Shown one piece after another: positions 53,032 through 61,989 of a stretch of DNA of 64,000 nucleotides; positions within the stretch are counted from its first letter, which is position 1, and each line of letters opens with the position of its first letter. The DNA comes from Thermogemmatispora sp042408965 (lineage in GTDB: Bacteria; Chloroflexota; Ktedonobacteria; Ktedonobacterales; Ktedonobacteraceae), in the NCBI GenBank assembly GCA_042408965.1, contig JBHOQN010000062.1, positions 1-64,000 on the forward strand, given 5' to 3'. The position numbers and the translations under genes were made by a program. The notes below the pieces were generated by a model. It had not been told where the DNA came from, did not search any database, and saw nothing but the letters and a program-made list of their open reading frames with translations.

Positions 53032-55800
53032 ATGCAATGCCCTTATTGTGGTGCTGATAATCGCCCCGGCGGGCGCTTCTGTAACTACTGTGGACGACTG
53101 CTCACCGTCGACCAGAGCACGACCCAGCAGGCCCAGGATGCGAGCCAGAGTCCGAGGACGTCAAGCTCCCTGAAGCCTGGTGATCGCCTGCAGAATGATC
53201 GCTACGTGATCAAGAAGATCCTGGGCGAAGGCGGGATGGGCGCCGCCCTCCTGGCGGAGGATACGCGCCTCGATAACAAGCCGGTGGTCATTAAAGAGCT
53301 GATCTCTGAGAATAGTAACGCCGTCCAGTTGCAGGAGGATGTACGCAACTTCAAGCGTGAGGTCTCAACGCTGGCGCAGGTCGATCATTTCCTGGTGCCG
53401 GGCGTGACCGACCATTTTCAGGAAGGCTCCCACTACTTCATGGTGCAGGAGTACGTCGCGGGCGAAAACCTGGAGGAGCGTCTGGAGCGCCTCGGCCGGC
53501 CGCTGCCCGAGGTGGATGTGTTGACCTATGCCTCAGACATCCTTCTGGTTCTCGATTATCTTGCAAGACGCAAGCCGCCGATCGTCCATCGCGATGTCAA
53601 GCCTGCCAACATTATTATCAGCAGCAACGATGGACGGGCCCACCTGGTGGACTTTGGCATCGCCCGCCCCGACATCGCTCCCGACGCCGTGCGCAAGCAG
53701 ACCTCGGCCCTCGGCACACCCGGCTACGCGCCGCCAGAACAGTACCAGGGCAAGGCCGATCCACGCTCGGACCTCTACGCGCTGGCGGCTACGATGCATC
53801 ACCTGCTGACCAATCGCGATCCGCGCGAGCATCCGCCCTTCGTCTACCCGCCGGCCCGTTCGTTGAATCCACAGCTCTCGCCAGAGGTAGAGCAGGTGCT
53901 GCTACGTGCGCTGAACAATAACAGTGAGCAGCGCTATCAGAGCGCAGCCGAGATGAAAGAGGCGATCGATGAGATTCTGGCCGAGCGCTTCGGCGTGCTG
54001 GGGGCAACCTTGACGACGGGCGCTCACCCGGTCACTCCCACGCACCTGCGCGGGAGCAGCGTGACGGCTTCCACGCCACCACCGCCGCCAGGGGGGGTCT
54101 CCACGCCACCGCCGCCGCCAGCGCGACCCTCCACGCCGCCGCCGCCAGGGGGGCTCTCGGCGAGCTATCAGCCTGCGCCACAACAACAGCGCCTGCAGCG
54201 CATCTATCCACGCGCACCCAGGTCGCAGTCCAACGTCCTCATCAGCTTCGTACTGCTCCTGCTGGTACTCATTCTGATCGGGTCCGTCGCCCTGGGCCTC
54301 TTCAGCGGCCTGGTCAGGCACACTGGCTCAACCAGCAGCAACGATTACGGCACCAGCGCGACCCAGGCCGCGCCCACCCTGCCCGCCAGCATCAATGGCA
54401 TTGGTGCCCTCTCCGTCGCCAGCTCCTCCGGTTCGTCGGAGCGCATCGGCCTCAGCGATGGCAGCGTGATCTTCGACGTCGGCCGCCCCAGTGGCGATGG
54501 CTCCCTCAAGGAGAGTGCTGCCGCTCGCTTCATGAGCAAAGATTACGCCGGCGCTCAATCCTACCTGGCTCAGGCCATCTCGTTGGATTCCAGTGATGCC
54601 GAGGCTCTGATCTACCAGGAGGACCTGCGGGTCCTCAGCTCTGGCTCGCCCTATGTCACCCTTGTGGTGGGCACCATGCTCAGCGGGCCCGATATCGACG
54701 TGGGCCGCGAGATCCTGCAAGGGGCCTACGTCGCACAGCACGAGTTCAATAGCAGCAGCCAGCCTGGAGGAGTGAAGCTGCGCCTGTTGATCGCCAGCTC
54801 CGGCAGCCAGTCAACCTACGCCACTACCGTCGCGCAGCAGGTGACCAGAGCTGCACAGCAGGACTCAACCATCATCGGCGTCATGGGCTGGCCCTTCAGT
54901 TCGCAGACCATCAACGCCATCGGACCCCTGGCTCAGGCTCATCTCCCCATCGTTTCCGCCACGGCCTCCAGCGATCAGCTCACGGGAGCCTCGCCGTACT
55001 TCTTCCGCGTCGCTCCCTCCAACGTCAGCCAGGGGATCGCGGGTGCCCAGTATGCCCTGCAGACCCTGCACACGCGCCGCGTGGCCCTCTTCTACGATCC
55101 AGGCGACGCCTACAGCAGCAGTCTCTACCGCGATTTCCGCACCCCTTTCGTGCAGGGCGGCGGCCAGGTGGTGGCCGAGGAGCAGTTCCAGACCGGCCAT
55201 AGCGATCAGTTAGCGAGCCTTGTGCAGCAGGCCCTGCAGAAACAGCCCGATCTCATCTACTTCGCCGGCTACGCCAGCGATGTGACCGCTCTGCTGCACA
55301 GTCTGCCCACCAGTGGTCCCTTTGCAAATCTCCCGCTCCTCGGCGGCGATGCCCTCTACCAGCCCCAGGGCTATGGCAACGCTCCAGGCTTTACCCGCCT
55401 GCACTTTACCTCCTTTGCCTATCCCGATGAGTGGGGCTACCTGCAGCATCCGCAGCCGGCCTTCTTCAGCGATTACAGCAGCATCTACAGCGGCAATGGC
55501 CAGCACAGCGGCTACGGCTACACCCGCGCCGACTACAACACTCTCCTGGCCTACGATGCCACCCAGGTGCTGCTCGAAGGCTGCCGCCGTGTTCTCACCG
55601 CTGGCAAACAGACCGTCAGTGGCCCCGACCTGCAACAGGCCCTCACGACTATCACCGGCAGTCGCGCCTTCCAGGGGGTGAGCGGTCAGATCTCCTTCGG
55701 TAGCAATGGCGATCCCCAGAACAAGGCCATCGTCGTGCTCTACGTCGATTCCCAGGGCCACATCAAAATTGCCTCCATCCAGGGCAAATTTTTCGGCTAA
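53032..55800 (+). CDS. receptor-like Ser/Thr kinase with LIV-type binding domain (paralogue 2)
   Basis: 922 residues with the same plan as the gene 58 bp upstream: zinc ribbon (C3, C6, C17, C20), kinase with VIKE Lys, VHRDVKPANIII and VDFGIAR, a Pro-rich linker, one transmembrane helix (about 401-423) and a C-terminal binding-protein domain (about 540-920). Segments such as QTSALGTPGYAPPEQYQG are identical in both. The linker is shorter and richer in Pro/Gly repeats. This is a tandem duplication, probably with different ligand range. A terminator hairpin follows. Confidence 0.88.
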   Translation: MQCPYCGADNRPGGRFCNYCGRLLTVDQSTTQQAQDASQSPRTSSSLKPGDRLQNDRYVIKKILGEGGMGAALLAEDTRLDNKPVVIKELISENSNAVQLQEDVRNFKREVSTLAQVDHFLVPGVTDHFQEGSHYFMVQEYVAGENLEERLERLGRPLPEVDVLTYASDILLVLDYLARRKPPIVHRDVKPANIIISSNDGRAHLVDFGIARPDIAPDAVRKQTSALGTPGYAPPEQYQGKADPRSDLYALAATMHHLLTNRDPREHPPFVYPPARSLNPQLSPEVEQVLLRALNNNSEQRYQSAAEMKEAIDEILAERFGVLGATLTTGAHPVTPTHLRGSSVTASTPPPPPGGVSTPPPPPARPSTPPPPGGLSASYQPAPQQQRLQRIYPRAPRSQSNVLISFVLLLLVLILIGSVALGLFSGLVRHTGSTSSNDYGTSATQAAPTLPASINGIGALSVASSSGSSERIGLSDGSVIFDVGRPSGDGSLKESAAARFMSKDYAGAQSYLAQAISLDSSDAEALIYQEDLRVLSSGSPYVTLVVGTMLSGPDIDVGREILQGAYVAQHEFNSSSQPGGVKLRLLIASSGSQSTYATTVAQQVTRAAQQDSTIIGVMGWPFSSQTINAIGPLAQAHLPIVSATASSDQLTGASPYFFRVAPSNVSQGIAGAQYALQTLHTRRVALFYDPGDAYSSSLYRDFRTPFVQGGGQVVAEEQFQTGHSDQLASLVQQALQKQPDLIYFAGYASDVTALLHSLPTSGPFANLPLLGGDALYQPQGYGNAPGFTRLHFTSFAYPDEWGYLQHPQPAFFSDYSSIYSGNGQHSGYGYTRADYNTLLAYDATQVLLEGCRRVLTAGKQTVSGPDLQQALTTITGSRAFQGVSGQISFGSNGDPQNKAIVVLYVDSQGHIKIASIQGKFFG

Positions 55801-55812
55801 GCCCCGAGGCAT

Positions 55813-55858
55813 CTGTGTCCCCGCGGCACCCCTTCCCCACCAGCGCTGCGGGGCACAG
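55813..55858 (+). terminator. terminator hairpin after the kinase pair
   Basis: CTGTG-T-CCCCGC (55813-55824) pairs with GCGGGG-CACAG (55848-55858), 11 bp with a one-base bulge. It follows the paralogue 2 stop by 12 bp. Confidence 0.6.
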
Positions 55859-55940
55859 ACAGCTCCCTCTCCGTCAGTGCTGGTCCACCTCCTCTCTCTC
55901 GCATATTGTGTCTCGATTAGAAAAAATTACCATCAAACTA

Positions 55941-55969
55941 TTGAAATTTTGCTGATCACGTGATAGTAT
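55941..55969 (+). promoter_or_regulatory. sigma-70-type promoter with an embedded palindrome
   Basis: TTGAAA (55941-55946), 17 bp, TAGTAT (55964-55969). The 10-bp palindrome ATCACGTGAT (55955-55964) lies between the -35 and -10, a typical repressor position. The surrounding 70 bp are unusually AT-rich. It should drive the VGGD-repeat gene at 56092. Confidence 0.65.
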
Positions 55970-56091
55970 TGTCTTGTGAATGGTAAGAATGCCCATCAGA
56001 GATGGCAACTTTTGAAGCAGAGCGGAGCGCCCCAGGGCGGGAGCGCTCCTATCACTGGCTCATAGCTACGCGCGAGAAAGGAGCATAGAGC

Positions 56092-57450
56092 ATGACACAG
56101 CAGCAGACATTTCCTGCCGGCCGGCATCCGCGCCTGATGCTGGAGGACCTCAATGGCAGCCTCAGCGTTCTGCCCTGGGAGCAACCCGACATCAGTGTAG
56201 AAGCTGCCGGCGAGCTGCCTCCCCTCACTTACGAAGGTGACGTGCTCAGGATCAGCGCCGTCACCGGCGACCTCACCGTGCGTGTGCCCTGCGGCAAGCG
56301 CCTCTTCAGCCAGCGTCCCCGGGGTATCACCGATGTCTACGTCAGGCAGCTCAGCGGGCATGCCACCCTTGAAGGGGTGCGCGAGGTGGTGCTGCGGAGC
56401 GTGGGCGGCAGCGTGCATGTGAAGGACTGCGAGGGCAGTCTCCATCTGGAAGAGGTGCGCGAGGCCGTCGAGGTCTCCACCTGTGGCGGCGATCTGGAGG
56501 CGCGTCAGGTTCCGAGCCTGCGCGTGCGCGACGCAATTGGTGGTGATGTCCGGTTAGACAGTCTTCAGGACGTCCGGCTTGATGCCGTTGGCGGCAATCT
56601 CCAGATCCGCGCGATGGGGGAGCGCCTGCAGGTTGGCAACGTTGGCGGCGACTGTCAGGTCAAGGACTCTCCCTCCGCTGAGCTGCTCATCGGCAATGTC
56701 GGTAGAGACCTGGAGATCGCGCTGGCGCGGCGGGTGCAGGTCGGCAATGTTGGCGGCGACGCCAGCGTGTGCGAGGTCGCTGGTGACGTCACGGTAAGCC
56801 ACGTAGGTGGGGACGCCAGCCTGCGCAAGATCACCGGCGCTGTGGAGACTCAGGCCGTTGGGGGCGATCTCCGACTGGAGGCGACCTTCGCCCCCGGAAG
56901 CAGTGCCTATCTGTCTGTAGGTGGCGACGCCCGTCTGGTGTTGAGCGAGGGAGCCAGTCTCAGCATCGAGGCCTGGGTGGGTGGAGATATCTGTGGCCTT
57001 CCCTCCTGGGCGCGGCGCAGCGGTCGTTGCAGTCAGATCAGCCTGGTCTATGGCGAAGGAAGCGCCCGTCTCCAGTTGCACGTCGGAGGCGATCTTGTAC
57101 TGGAAGGACCCGGCCAGCCAGATATTCGCACCCATGGCGTGGGCGTCTACTGGGATCAGGCGGCCTGGCACGATTTCGGCCGTGAGATGAGCCTCGTAGG
57201 CGAAGAGGTAGGCCGCGAGATGGCCCGTGTGGGCCGCGAGCTGGGTCGTATGGGCCAGGAGGTGGGCCGCGAGCTGAGCCGTGCCTTCAGAGACCTCGAC
57301 TGGAGACATTTCAAGCATACACACGGCCGCTCCTGGCGTCAGCGCTACGGCACAGCCGCCGAGGCGCGCAGCGCCGTGCTGCGCATGGTCGCCGAGGGAA
57401 GGCTCTCCCCCGAAGAGGGCGACCAGCTCCTGGGCGCCATCGATGAGTGA
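56092..57450 (+). CDS. VGGD-repeat beta-solenoid-like protein
   Basis: 452 residues from ATG 56092 (AAAGGAG, 8-nt spacer). From about residue 100 to 330 there are repeated V-G-G-D or G-G-D units (VGGDCQVKD, VGRDLEIAL, VGGDASVCE, VGGDASLRK, VGGDLRLEA, VGGDARLVL), a beta-helix-like layout like that of adhesin-type DUF4097 proteins. No signal peptide is evident. The C-terminal 120 residues are a charged coiled region of G/R/E heptads (REMARVGRELGRMGQEVGRE), ending LSPEEGDQLLGAID. The function is unknown; scaffold or polymer binding is possible. Confidence 0.75.
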   Translation: MTQQQTFPAGRHPRLMLEDLNGSLSVLPWEQPDISVEAAGELPPLTYEGDVLRISAVTGDLTVRVPCGKRLFSQRPRGITDVYVRQLSGHATLEGVREVVLRSVGGSVHVKDCEGSLHLEEVREAVEVSTCGGDLEARQVPSLRVRDAIGGDVRLDSLQDVRLDAVGGNLQIRAMGERLQVGNVGGDCQVKDSPSAELLIGNVGRDLEIALARRVQVGNVGGDASVCEVAGDVTVSHVGGDASLRKITGAVETQAVGGDLRLEATFAPGSSAYLSVGGDARLVLSEGASLSIEAWVGGDICGLPSWARRSGRCSQISLVYGEGSARLQLHVGGDLVLEGPGQPDIRTHGVGVYWDQAAWHDFGREMSLVGEEVGREMARVGRELGRMGQEVGRELSRAFRDLDWRHFKHTHGRSWRQRYGTAAEARSAVLRMVAEGRLSPEEGDQLLGAIDE

Positions 57451-57462
57451 ACAACAGGCTGC

Positions 57463-57527
57463 CGGAGTGTGATCCCTCCTCGTCGAGAGGCCTGCATCAG
57501 CCAGCGGGCGGGGGATGACACACTCCG
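57463..57527. terminator. hairpin between convergent genes
   Basis: CGGAGTGTG-ATCCC (57463-57476) pairs with GGGAT-GA-CACACTCCG (57512-57527), 14 bp with a two-base bulge, between the VGGD-repeat and yggU genes. Confidence 0.55.
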
Positions 57528-57543
57528 CCCGGCCCGCGCTCTC

Positions 57544-57810
57544 TCACCCATGCATGGGCGCAGCGAGGCGCCGCCGCAGCTCGTCCTCCGTCAGCCCGCT
57601 GATCTCCAGCAGCTTCTCGCGGCTGCCGGCTCCGTGCAGCAGCGTAATCTGCCGGACCGACAGATCGAGCCGCTCCGCCAGCAGCCTGATCAGTGCCTGG
57701 TTGGCAGCCCCGGCCACTGGAGGGGCTGTGATCTTCACCCGCAGCCACTCGCCGTCCCAGCGAGCGCTGTTCTGGCGGCTGCCAGGAGTTACACGCACCT
57801 TCACCTTCAT
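57544..57810 (-). CDS. yggU: DUF167/YggU family protein
   Basis: 88 residues in the usual DUF167 form: MKVKVRVTPGSRQNS, then WDGEWLRVKITAPPVAGAAN with an A-N-x-A-L-I helix. It is a small alpha/beta protein of unknown function that sits with yggT and yggS in many bacteria. Here it is the last gene of the cluster. The ribosome site is weak. Confidence 0.92.
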   Translation of the reverse strand: MKVKVRVTPGSRQNSARWDGEWLRVKITAPPVAGAANQALIRLLAERLDLSVRQITLLHGAGSREKLLEISGLTEDELRRRLAAPMHG

Positions 57811-57832
57811 CGCCGTTCTAGCCGTCGCTTCT

Positions 57833-58111
57833 CTACCACTGTGAGGGCAGTGATTGCAGCAGGAGGTACATCAGCGTATAGAGCAGAAAGCTAGAAATCA
57901 GGAAGGAGATGTCAAAATTCATCGTCGGGCGGACAATGCGGCGCACGGGGTCGAGAAACGGGTCGGTGATCCGCGCCAGGAAGCGAATGAAGGCGTTCCG
58001 CTCGTCCAGGCCGATCCAGGAGGCGATCACGCGCACGAAGAGCGCGAAGATAATGATACCGATGCCGTACTGCACGATCCAGTGCAGGATAGGAACCGGA
58101 AAGCCGAACAT
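57833..58111 (-). CDS. yggT: YggT family membrane protein
   Basis: 92 residues with two or three hydrophobic segments (ILHWIVQYGIGIIIFALFVRVI, which is longer than one helix, and FLISSFLLYTLMYLLLQ). The loop FIRFLARITDPFLDPVRRIV is the family signature. YggT proteins are inner-membrane and linked to osmotic stress or division in some bacteria. ATG 58111 follows AGGAG at 7 nt. Confidence 0.92.
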   Translation of the reverse strand: MFGFPVPILHWIVQYGIGIIIFALFVRVIASWIGLDERNAFIRFLARITDPFLDPVRRIVRPTMNFDISFLISSFLLYTLMYLLLQSLPSQW

Positions 58112-58115
58112 CTGC

Positions 58116-58613
58116 TCACTCCTGAACAGTTCGTACTTCTATGACATTCAGACCCAGCAGCTTGCGTCGTCTGACGTCCGTGACGTGCACACCGCGCAGA
58201 TCAGGCAGCGTGGTGATATATTTCTGCACCAGCTCACCCAGAGGGCGGGCAGCCAGCAGGCCCGCCAGGGAGGAGAGGGCCGTCGACGTGATGCGCGTGC
58301 TGGTGCGCGAAGAGGTAAAGCCGAGCATCGTGCCGATGGTCACCAGCGAGATGCCCACAGCCAGATTGGTGCCGCAGTTGGGGTGAATCGCCAGGGCGGC
58401 CTCGCCGGCCTGCAGGCGACTCAGGGCCTCATCAGCGGCCTGGCGCAGCACGCCCAGATCGACATCGCTGCCAAACATCAGAAAGCCATCAGTTGTCGCG
58501 CGCGCCGAGATACGCAGATCGGGCACCATCCTGCTCAGAATCGTCACCGTTGCGTGTTCCAGGGCATGGTTTTGCCGCATCCGGCGGCTGAAAAGAAAAT
58601 CGCCAGGTTTCAT
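58116..58613 (-). CDS. DUF6391-like membrane protein with HALEH motif
   Basis: 165 residues from ATG 58613 (AAAGGA, 7-nt spacer). Conserved NHALEHATVTIL near 14-25 and IHPNCGTNLAVG near 90 match DUF6391-type proteins. H-A-L-E-H has the spacing of the inverted zinc motif HxxEH, but no evidence of peptidase activity exists. Hydrophobic parts (AVGISLVTIGTMLGF and TALSSLAGLLAA) suggest membrane association. It lies between yggS (4 bp) and yggT (4 bp), so it belongs to the operon. Confidence 0.7.
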   Translation of the reverse strand: MKPGDFLFSRRMRQNHALEHATVTILSRMVPDLRISARATTDGFLMFGSDVDLGVLRQAADEALSRLQAGEAALAIHPNCGTNLAVGISLVTIGTMLGFTSSRTSTRITSTALSSLAGLLAARPLGELVQKYITTLPDLRGVHVTDVRRRKLLGLNVIEVRTVQE

Positions 58614-58617
58614 CGCT

Positions 58618-59349
58618 CTATCCTTTGTCGCTCGAGCGCTCACCAAAGATGGCTCTGCCAATGCGGACCATGGTGGCGCCCTCTTCTACTGCTATCCAGT
58701 AATCGTCGGTCATACCCATTGAGAGATGCTGCCATGAGCAGTCTGGGAGCTGCTCCCGCAGGCGTTCGCGCAGAAGCCGCAGCGCGCGGAAGATCGGGCG
58801 CACCTCCTCAGCAGCGCTCACCAGTGGCGCCACCGTCATCAGCCCCGTGATCTCCAGATGGGGGAGCGCAGCCACGGCACGTGCCAGGGCGGTCGCATCC
58901 TCCAGGCTGACCCCGCCTTTGCTTGCCTCTCCAGCGACGTTCACCTCCAGCAGGATAGGAAGGCGCCGTTCCAGCGCCTCTGCATGCCGGTTCAGCGTCT
59001 GTGCCAGATGCAGGCTGTCGACGCTGTGAACGCTATCAAAGTGCTCCGCCACTTTTCTGGCCTTGTTGGTTTGCAGGCGACCAACCATATGCCAGCGCAC
59101 CGTCGGTGGATGAAAGGCCGTGATTTTGGGCAGAGCCTCCTGGACCCGGTTCTCGCCGAAATCAGTTACCCCAAGATTATACGCTATCCTGACAAATGCC
59201 AGGGGAAAGGTCTTCGACACCGCCACCAGTGTAATCTCTTCGGGTGGGCGACCGGCATGGGTGGCGGCCGCTGCGATACGGGTGCGCACTGCCTCGATGT
59301 TGGTGGCCAGGCGCTCGCGTATCTGCTCCTCTCCATACAACTCTGCCAT
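58618..59349 (-). CDS. yggS: YggS family PLP-homeostasis protein
   Basis: 243 residues from ATG 59349 (GGAGGAG, 8-nt spacer; GTG at 59355 is too close). The PLP lysine is in LVAVSKTFP near 47, and HMVGRLQTNK and LSMGMTDDY are family marks. It binds pyridoxal phosphate without known catalysis and balances PLP levels and amino acids. It follows pgeF, as in many Gram-positive-type clusters. Confidence 0.94.
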   Translation of the reverse strand: MAELYGEEQIRERLATNIEAVRTRIAAAATHAGRPPEEITLVAVSKTFPLAFVRIAYNLGVTDFGENRVQEALPKITAFHPPTVRWHMVGRLQTNKARKVAEHFDSVHSVDSLHLAQTLNRHAEALERRLPILLEVNVAGEASKGGVSLEDATALARAVAALPHLEITGLMTVAPLVSAAEEVRPIFRALRLLRERLREQLPDCSWQHLSMGMTDDYWIAVEEGATMVRIGRAIFGERSSDKG

Positions 59350-59364
59350 AGACACCTCTCCTCC

Positions 59365-60393
59365 CTACGGCACCAGGCGCAGCGACTGCTCTGCTGCCGG
59401 CGTGCTCGACTGCTGCGCGCTGTGCAATGCCATGATTACAGGGAAGCGTCCCGTGCGGCCCCCCGCGGCACGGTATGAGAAGAACTGCTCCTGATGGCAG
59501 GCTGTGCAGATCCCGGCCACGGCAATGTGCTCCGCTGCCACGCCGGCCTGCAGCAGTTGCCGGCGATTGGTCTCCCAGAGGTCGAGAAAGAGACCCGGTC
59601 GCCGGGCCATTGCTGGGGCCTTCCCCGCTCGCGTCTCCGCGCCCGCGCCGGACGCTGTCTCCATTACAGAGAATACGGCGGACTCAGCAACCTGGTTGCG
59701 TAGCCGCGCCGCCGTGGGCAGCTCCTCGAATTCGCGCCGCCCATAAAAGATGTCTCGCACCTGCTCGCTGACCTCGTAGCAGCAGGCGCCAATCGCCGGC
59801 CCGATGCCCACCAGGATGTCCTGCGGTCGCGAGCCGAAGTGTATCTGCATGGCCTCGATCGTCGTTATAGCGATGCCGCGCGCTGTGCCTCGCCAGCCAG
59901 CGTGAGCCAGAGCGATCACCGCGCGCCGTGGATCGTGGAAGAGCAGCGGCACGCAGTCGGCGAACGACATCGCCAGCACCACCTCCCGCTCGGCCGTCAC
60001 GATGGCGTCGGCCTTGCGCCGCGGCTTGTTCGTCCAGACCAGCGTCTTTCCCTCAGCCTGCAGGGTGCGATAGGGCCAATCGCTGCGCCAGTCTTCCCAG
60101 CGCTCGCGCTCAAAAAGCGCCACCTCGGCGCTATGAATCTGCCAGATCGTCGCGCAGGGGAGGTCCTCCAGCCCCAGCGCCTGCAGCACGCTCAGACGGT
60201 TCGCCGCCACAGCCTCAGCGCGATCTTCTTTAAAGGAGACATTCAGCCCGTCAAACGGGGCCTGGCTCTGCCCGCCCTGTCGTGTGAATACGGCATGTGC
60301 CAGTTCCGGAGATGCTGCGAGGTGCTCAAATTGCAAGTAGTAGATGGGACCATGTGAAGTGCCGCGCAAAGGAGCGGCTTGCTGCTCAATCAC
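59365..60393 (-). CDS. pgeF: PgeF/YfiH multicopper-fold family protein (purine nucleoside phosphorylase/adenosine deaminase-like)
   Basis: 342 residues from GTG 60393 (AAGGAG, 5-nt spacer); an ATG at 60441 is unsupported. The zinc ligands of the family are seen as WQIHSAE (His), SFADCVPLL (Cys) and AHAGWRG (His). Once called laccase-domain proteins, members include peptidoglycan-editing factor PgeF and enzymes that act on purine nucleosides. It is the first gene of the pgeF-yggS-DUF6391-yggT-yggU operon. Confidence 0.9.
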   Translation of the reverse strand: MIEQQAAPLRGTSHGPIYYLQFEHLAASPELAHAVFTRQGGQSQAPFDGLNVSFKEDRAEAVAANRLSVLQALGLEDLPCATIWQIHSAEVALFERERWEDWRSDWPYRTLQAEGKTLVWTNKPRRKADAIVTAEREVVLAMSFADCVPLLFHDPRRAVIALAHAGWRGTARGIAITTIEAMQIHFGSRPQDILVGIGPAIGACCYEVSEQVRDIFYGRREFEELPTAARLRNQVAESAVFSVMETASGAGAETRAGKAPAMARRPGLFLDLWETNRRQLLQAGVAAEHIAVAGICTACHQEQFFSYRAAGGRTGRFPVIMALHSAQQSSTPAAEQSLRLVP

Positions 60394-60429
60394 GAAGGCT
60401 CCTTGTGTATCAGCGTTTCTCTGAGCCTT

Positions 60430-60435
60430 ATTGTA
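60430..60435 (-). promoter_or_regulatory. extended -10 element before pgeF
   Basis: Minus-strand TACAAT at 60430-60435 is preceded by TG one base upstream. No convincing -35. It lies about 37 bp upstream of GTG 60393. Confidence 0.35.
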
Positions 60436-60473
60436 GCACATCCTTTGCGCGGCACCGCAGCCCTGCCCTCACC

Positions 60474-61772
60474 TCATGCGCCGTTCACATGGCAGCTCTG
60501 GGCGTCACCCAGATCGAAGATGTGGTTGATCACAGGCTGAATGGCAGTGCAGTTGGGGAGCACAACCGATTGGTTGGCGCCGACCGTGGGATCATGGACC
60601 GTACTCACATCCCCGTAATCCTGATTCCCCGTCCCCGGACCCAGCGTAATGCGATGAATGGCGCTGCTCGAGAGCGTCCGCCCGTAGTTGGCAAAGCCGA
60701 TCATCTCCCCTTCGCTCAGGTCCGTGTAGACCGATCCCTGAAGATCAGCAATCAGGGCCTGCAGATGCTCAATGACACTGGCGACGTTCAGCTTCTGCTT
60801 GAGGGCCTCCAGTACCTGTTGCTGGCGCTGCGTCCGCCCGATATCGCCAACCAGATCTGCGTGACGCGAGCGCACATATTCCAGGGCCTGCTGCCCGTTC
60901 AGATGCTGCGGACCTGGCGCCAGGTAGAGGCGGCGATAGGCGTTGGGGTTATTGGCGTTGGCGCCCACATCATCGGGATAGGTATCGTCAACGATCGGGT
61001 GTGTCAGGTCGATATCGATCCCCCCCAGCGTATCGATCACCCTGGCAAAGCCATCCAGCCCCACCCAGGCGTAGCGATCGATGGTAATGCCATAGTCCTG
61101 CTCAATCGTCAGGCGCGCGAGGCGCACGCCGTCCTCGAAGCTGGCATGCTGGAGGGAGCCAAGAAAGAAGGCCTGATCGATCTTGTGCATGCCTCCGACC
61201 TGAGGAATGAAGACCCAGGAGTCGCGTGGAATAGAGACCATGTAGACTTGATTCTGCTGCGGATCAATGCGAATGACCATCATCACCTGGGTCAGAACCT
61301 CGGGGAAATGATACTTGTTGTCGTTATCGCTGCCCAGCAGGAGGATGTTCCAGGGGTGTGTTGTCACATCGGTGCCGCTCGCCGTCGGTGCGCCCGCCGG
61401 CTCGGCAGTGCTGCGGCTCACCGGACGGACAAAGTGCGAGATCGGCGTCTGAATAGTGCTCTGGATGTAGTAGTAGCCGTAGGCAAGGCCTCCACCAAGT
61501 AGAAGCAGAACGACCAGCAATGCCGCCAGCAGGATACGCCAGGGAGCACGCCGCCGGCGCGCTGCCCGTAACCTGCGCGTCGGGAGCTGATCGACAGGCA
61601 CGGCCGCGCTCACCGCGGCCAGCGGCAGCGTGGCCTGGTGTTCAAGAGGAACTCCCCCGGCCGGCCCTGCGGCATACCCTCCTTCCTGTGACTGATTCTC
61701 TTGTGCGGTGTCTCTCCTCGTTGCAGGGAAGCCCTGCGGGAGATCTGGCCCTGGCCTCTCGTTACTCATCAT
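60474..61772 (-). CDS. LytR-CpsA-Psr (LCP) family cell-wall protein
   Basis: 432 residues. A Gln/Pro-rich cytoplasmic start, one transmembrane helix near 75-95 (ILLAALLVVLLLLGGGLAYGY) and an LCP domain from about 145: ILLLGSDNDN, VSIPRDSWVFIP, WVGLDGFARVIDTLGGIDI and ALEYVRSRHADLVGDIGRTQRQQ. The Arg/Asp cluster binds lipid-linked polymers. LCP proteins attach wall polymers to peptidoglycan. It lies just upstream of the pgeF operon on the same strand. Confidence 0.93.
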   Translation of the reverse strand: MMSNERPGPDLPQGFPATRRDTAQENQSQEGGYAAGPAGGVPLEHQATLPLAAVSAAVPVDQLPTRRLRAARRRRAPWRILLAALLVVLLLLGGGLAYGYYYIQSTIQTPISHFVRPVSRSTAEPAGAPTASGTDVTTHPWNILLLGSDNDNKYHFPEVLTQVMMVIRIDPQQNQVYMVSIPRDSWVFIPQVGGMHKIDQAFFLGSLQHASFEDGVRLARLTIEQDYGITIDRYAWVGLDGFARVIDTLGGIDIDLTHPIVDDTYPDDVGANANNPNAYRRLYLAPGPQHLNGQQALEYVRSRHADLVGDIGRTQRQQQVLEALKQKLNVASVIEHLQALIADLQGSVYTDLSEGEMIGFANYGRTLSSSAIHRITLGPGTGNQDYGDVSTVHDPTVGANQSVVLPNCTAIQPVINHIFDLGDAQSCHVNGA

Positions 61773-61989
61773 AGCAACCTGCCGAAGATACTGGCGCGGG
61801 CGCCAGGGATGGAAGCATCTTTACATTTCTATATAACGATGTATCGGTTCAATAGCTCTCGCTCTCTGCGAGCAATCTTTCAGGACTCCCTCTGGGTGAA
61901 ACCTGCGGAGAGAGCAGTGGTACAATAGGTGCTAAGAGAGGAGGGCCACCTTCTCACTCGATCCGGTTGCAGAGAGGAAGAGCAAGCAT

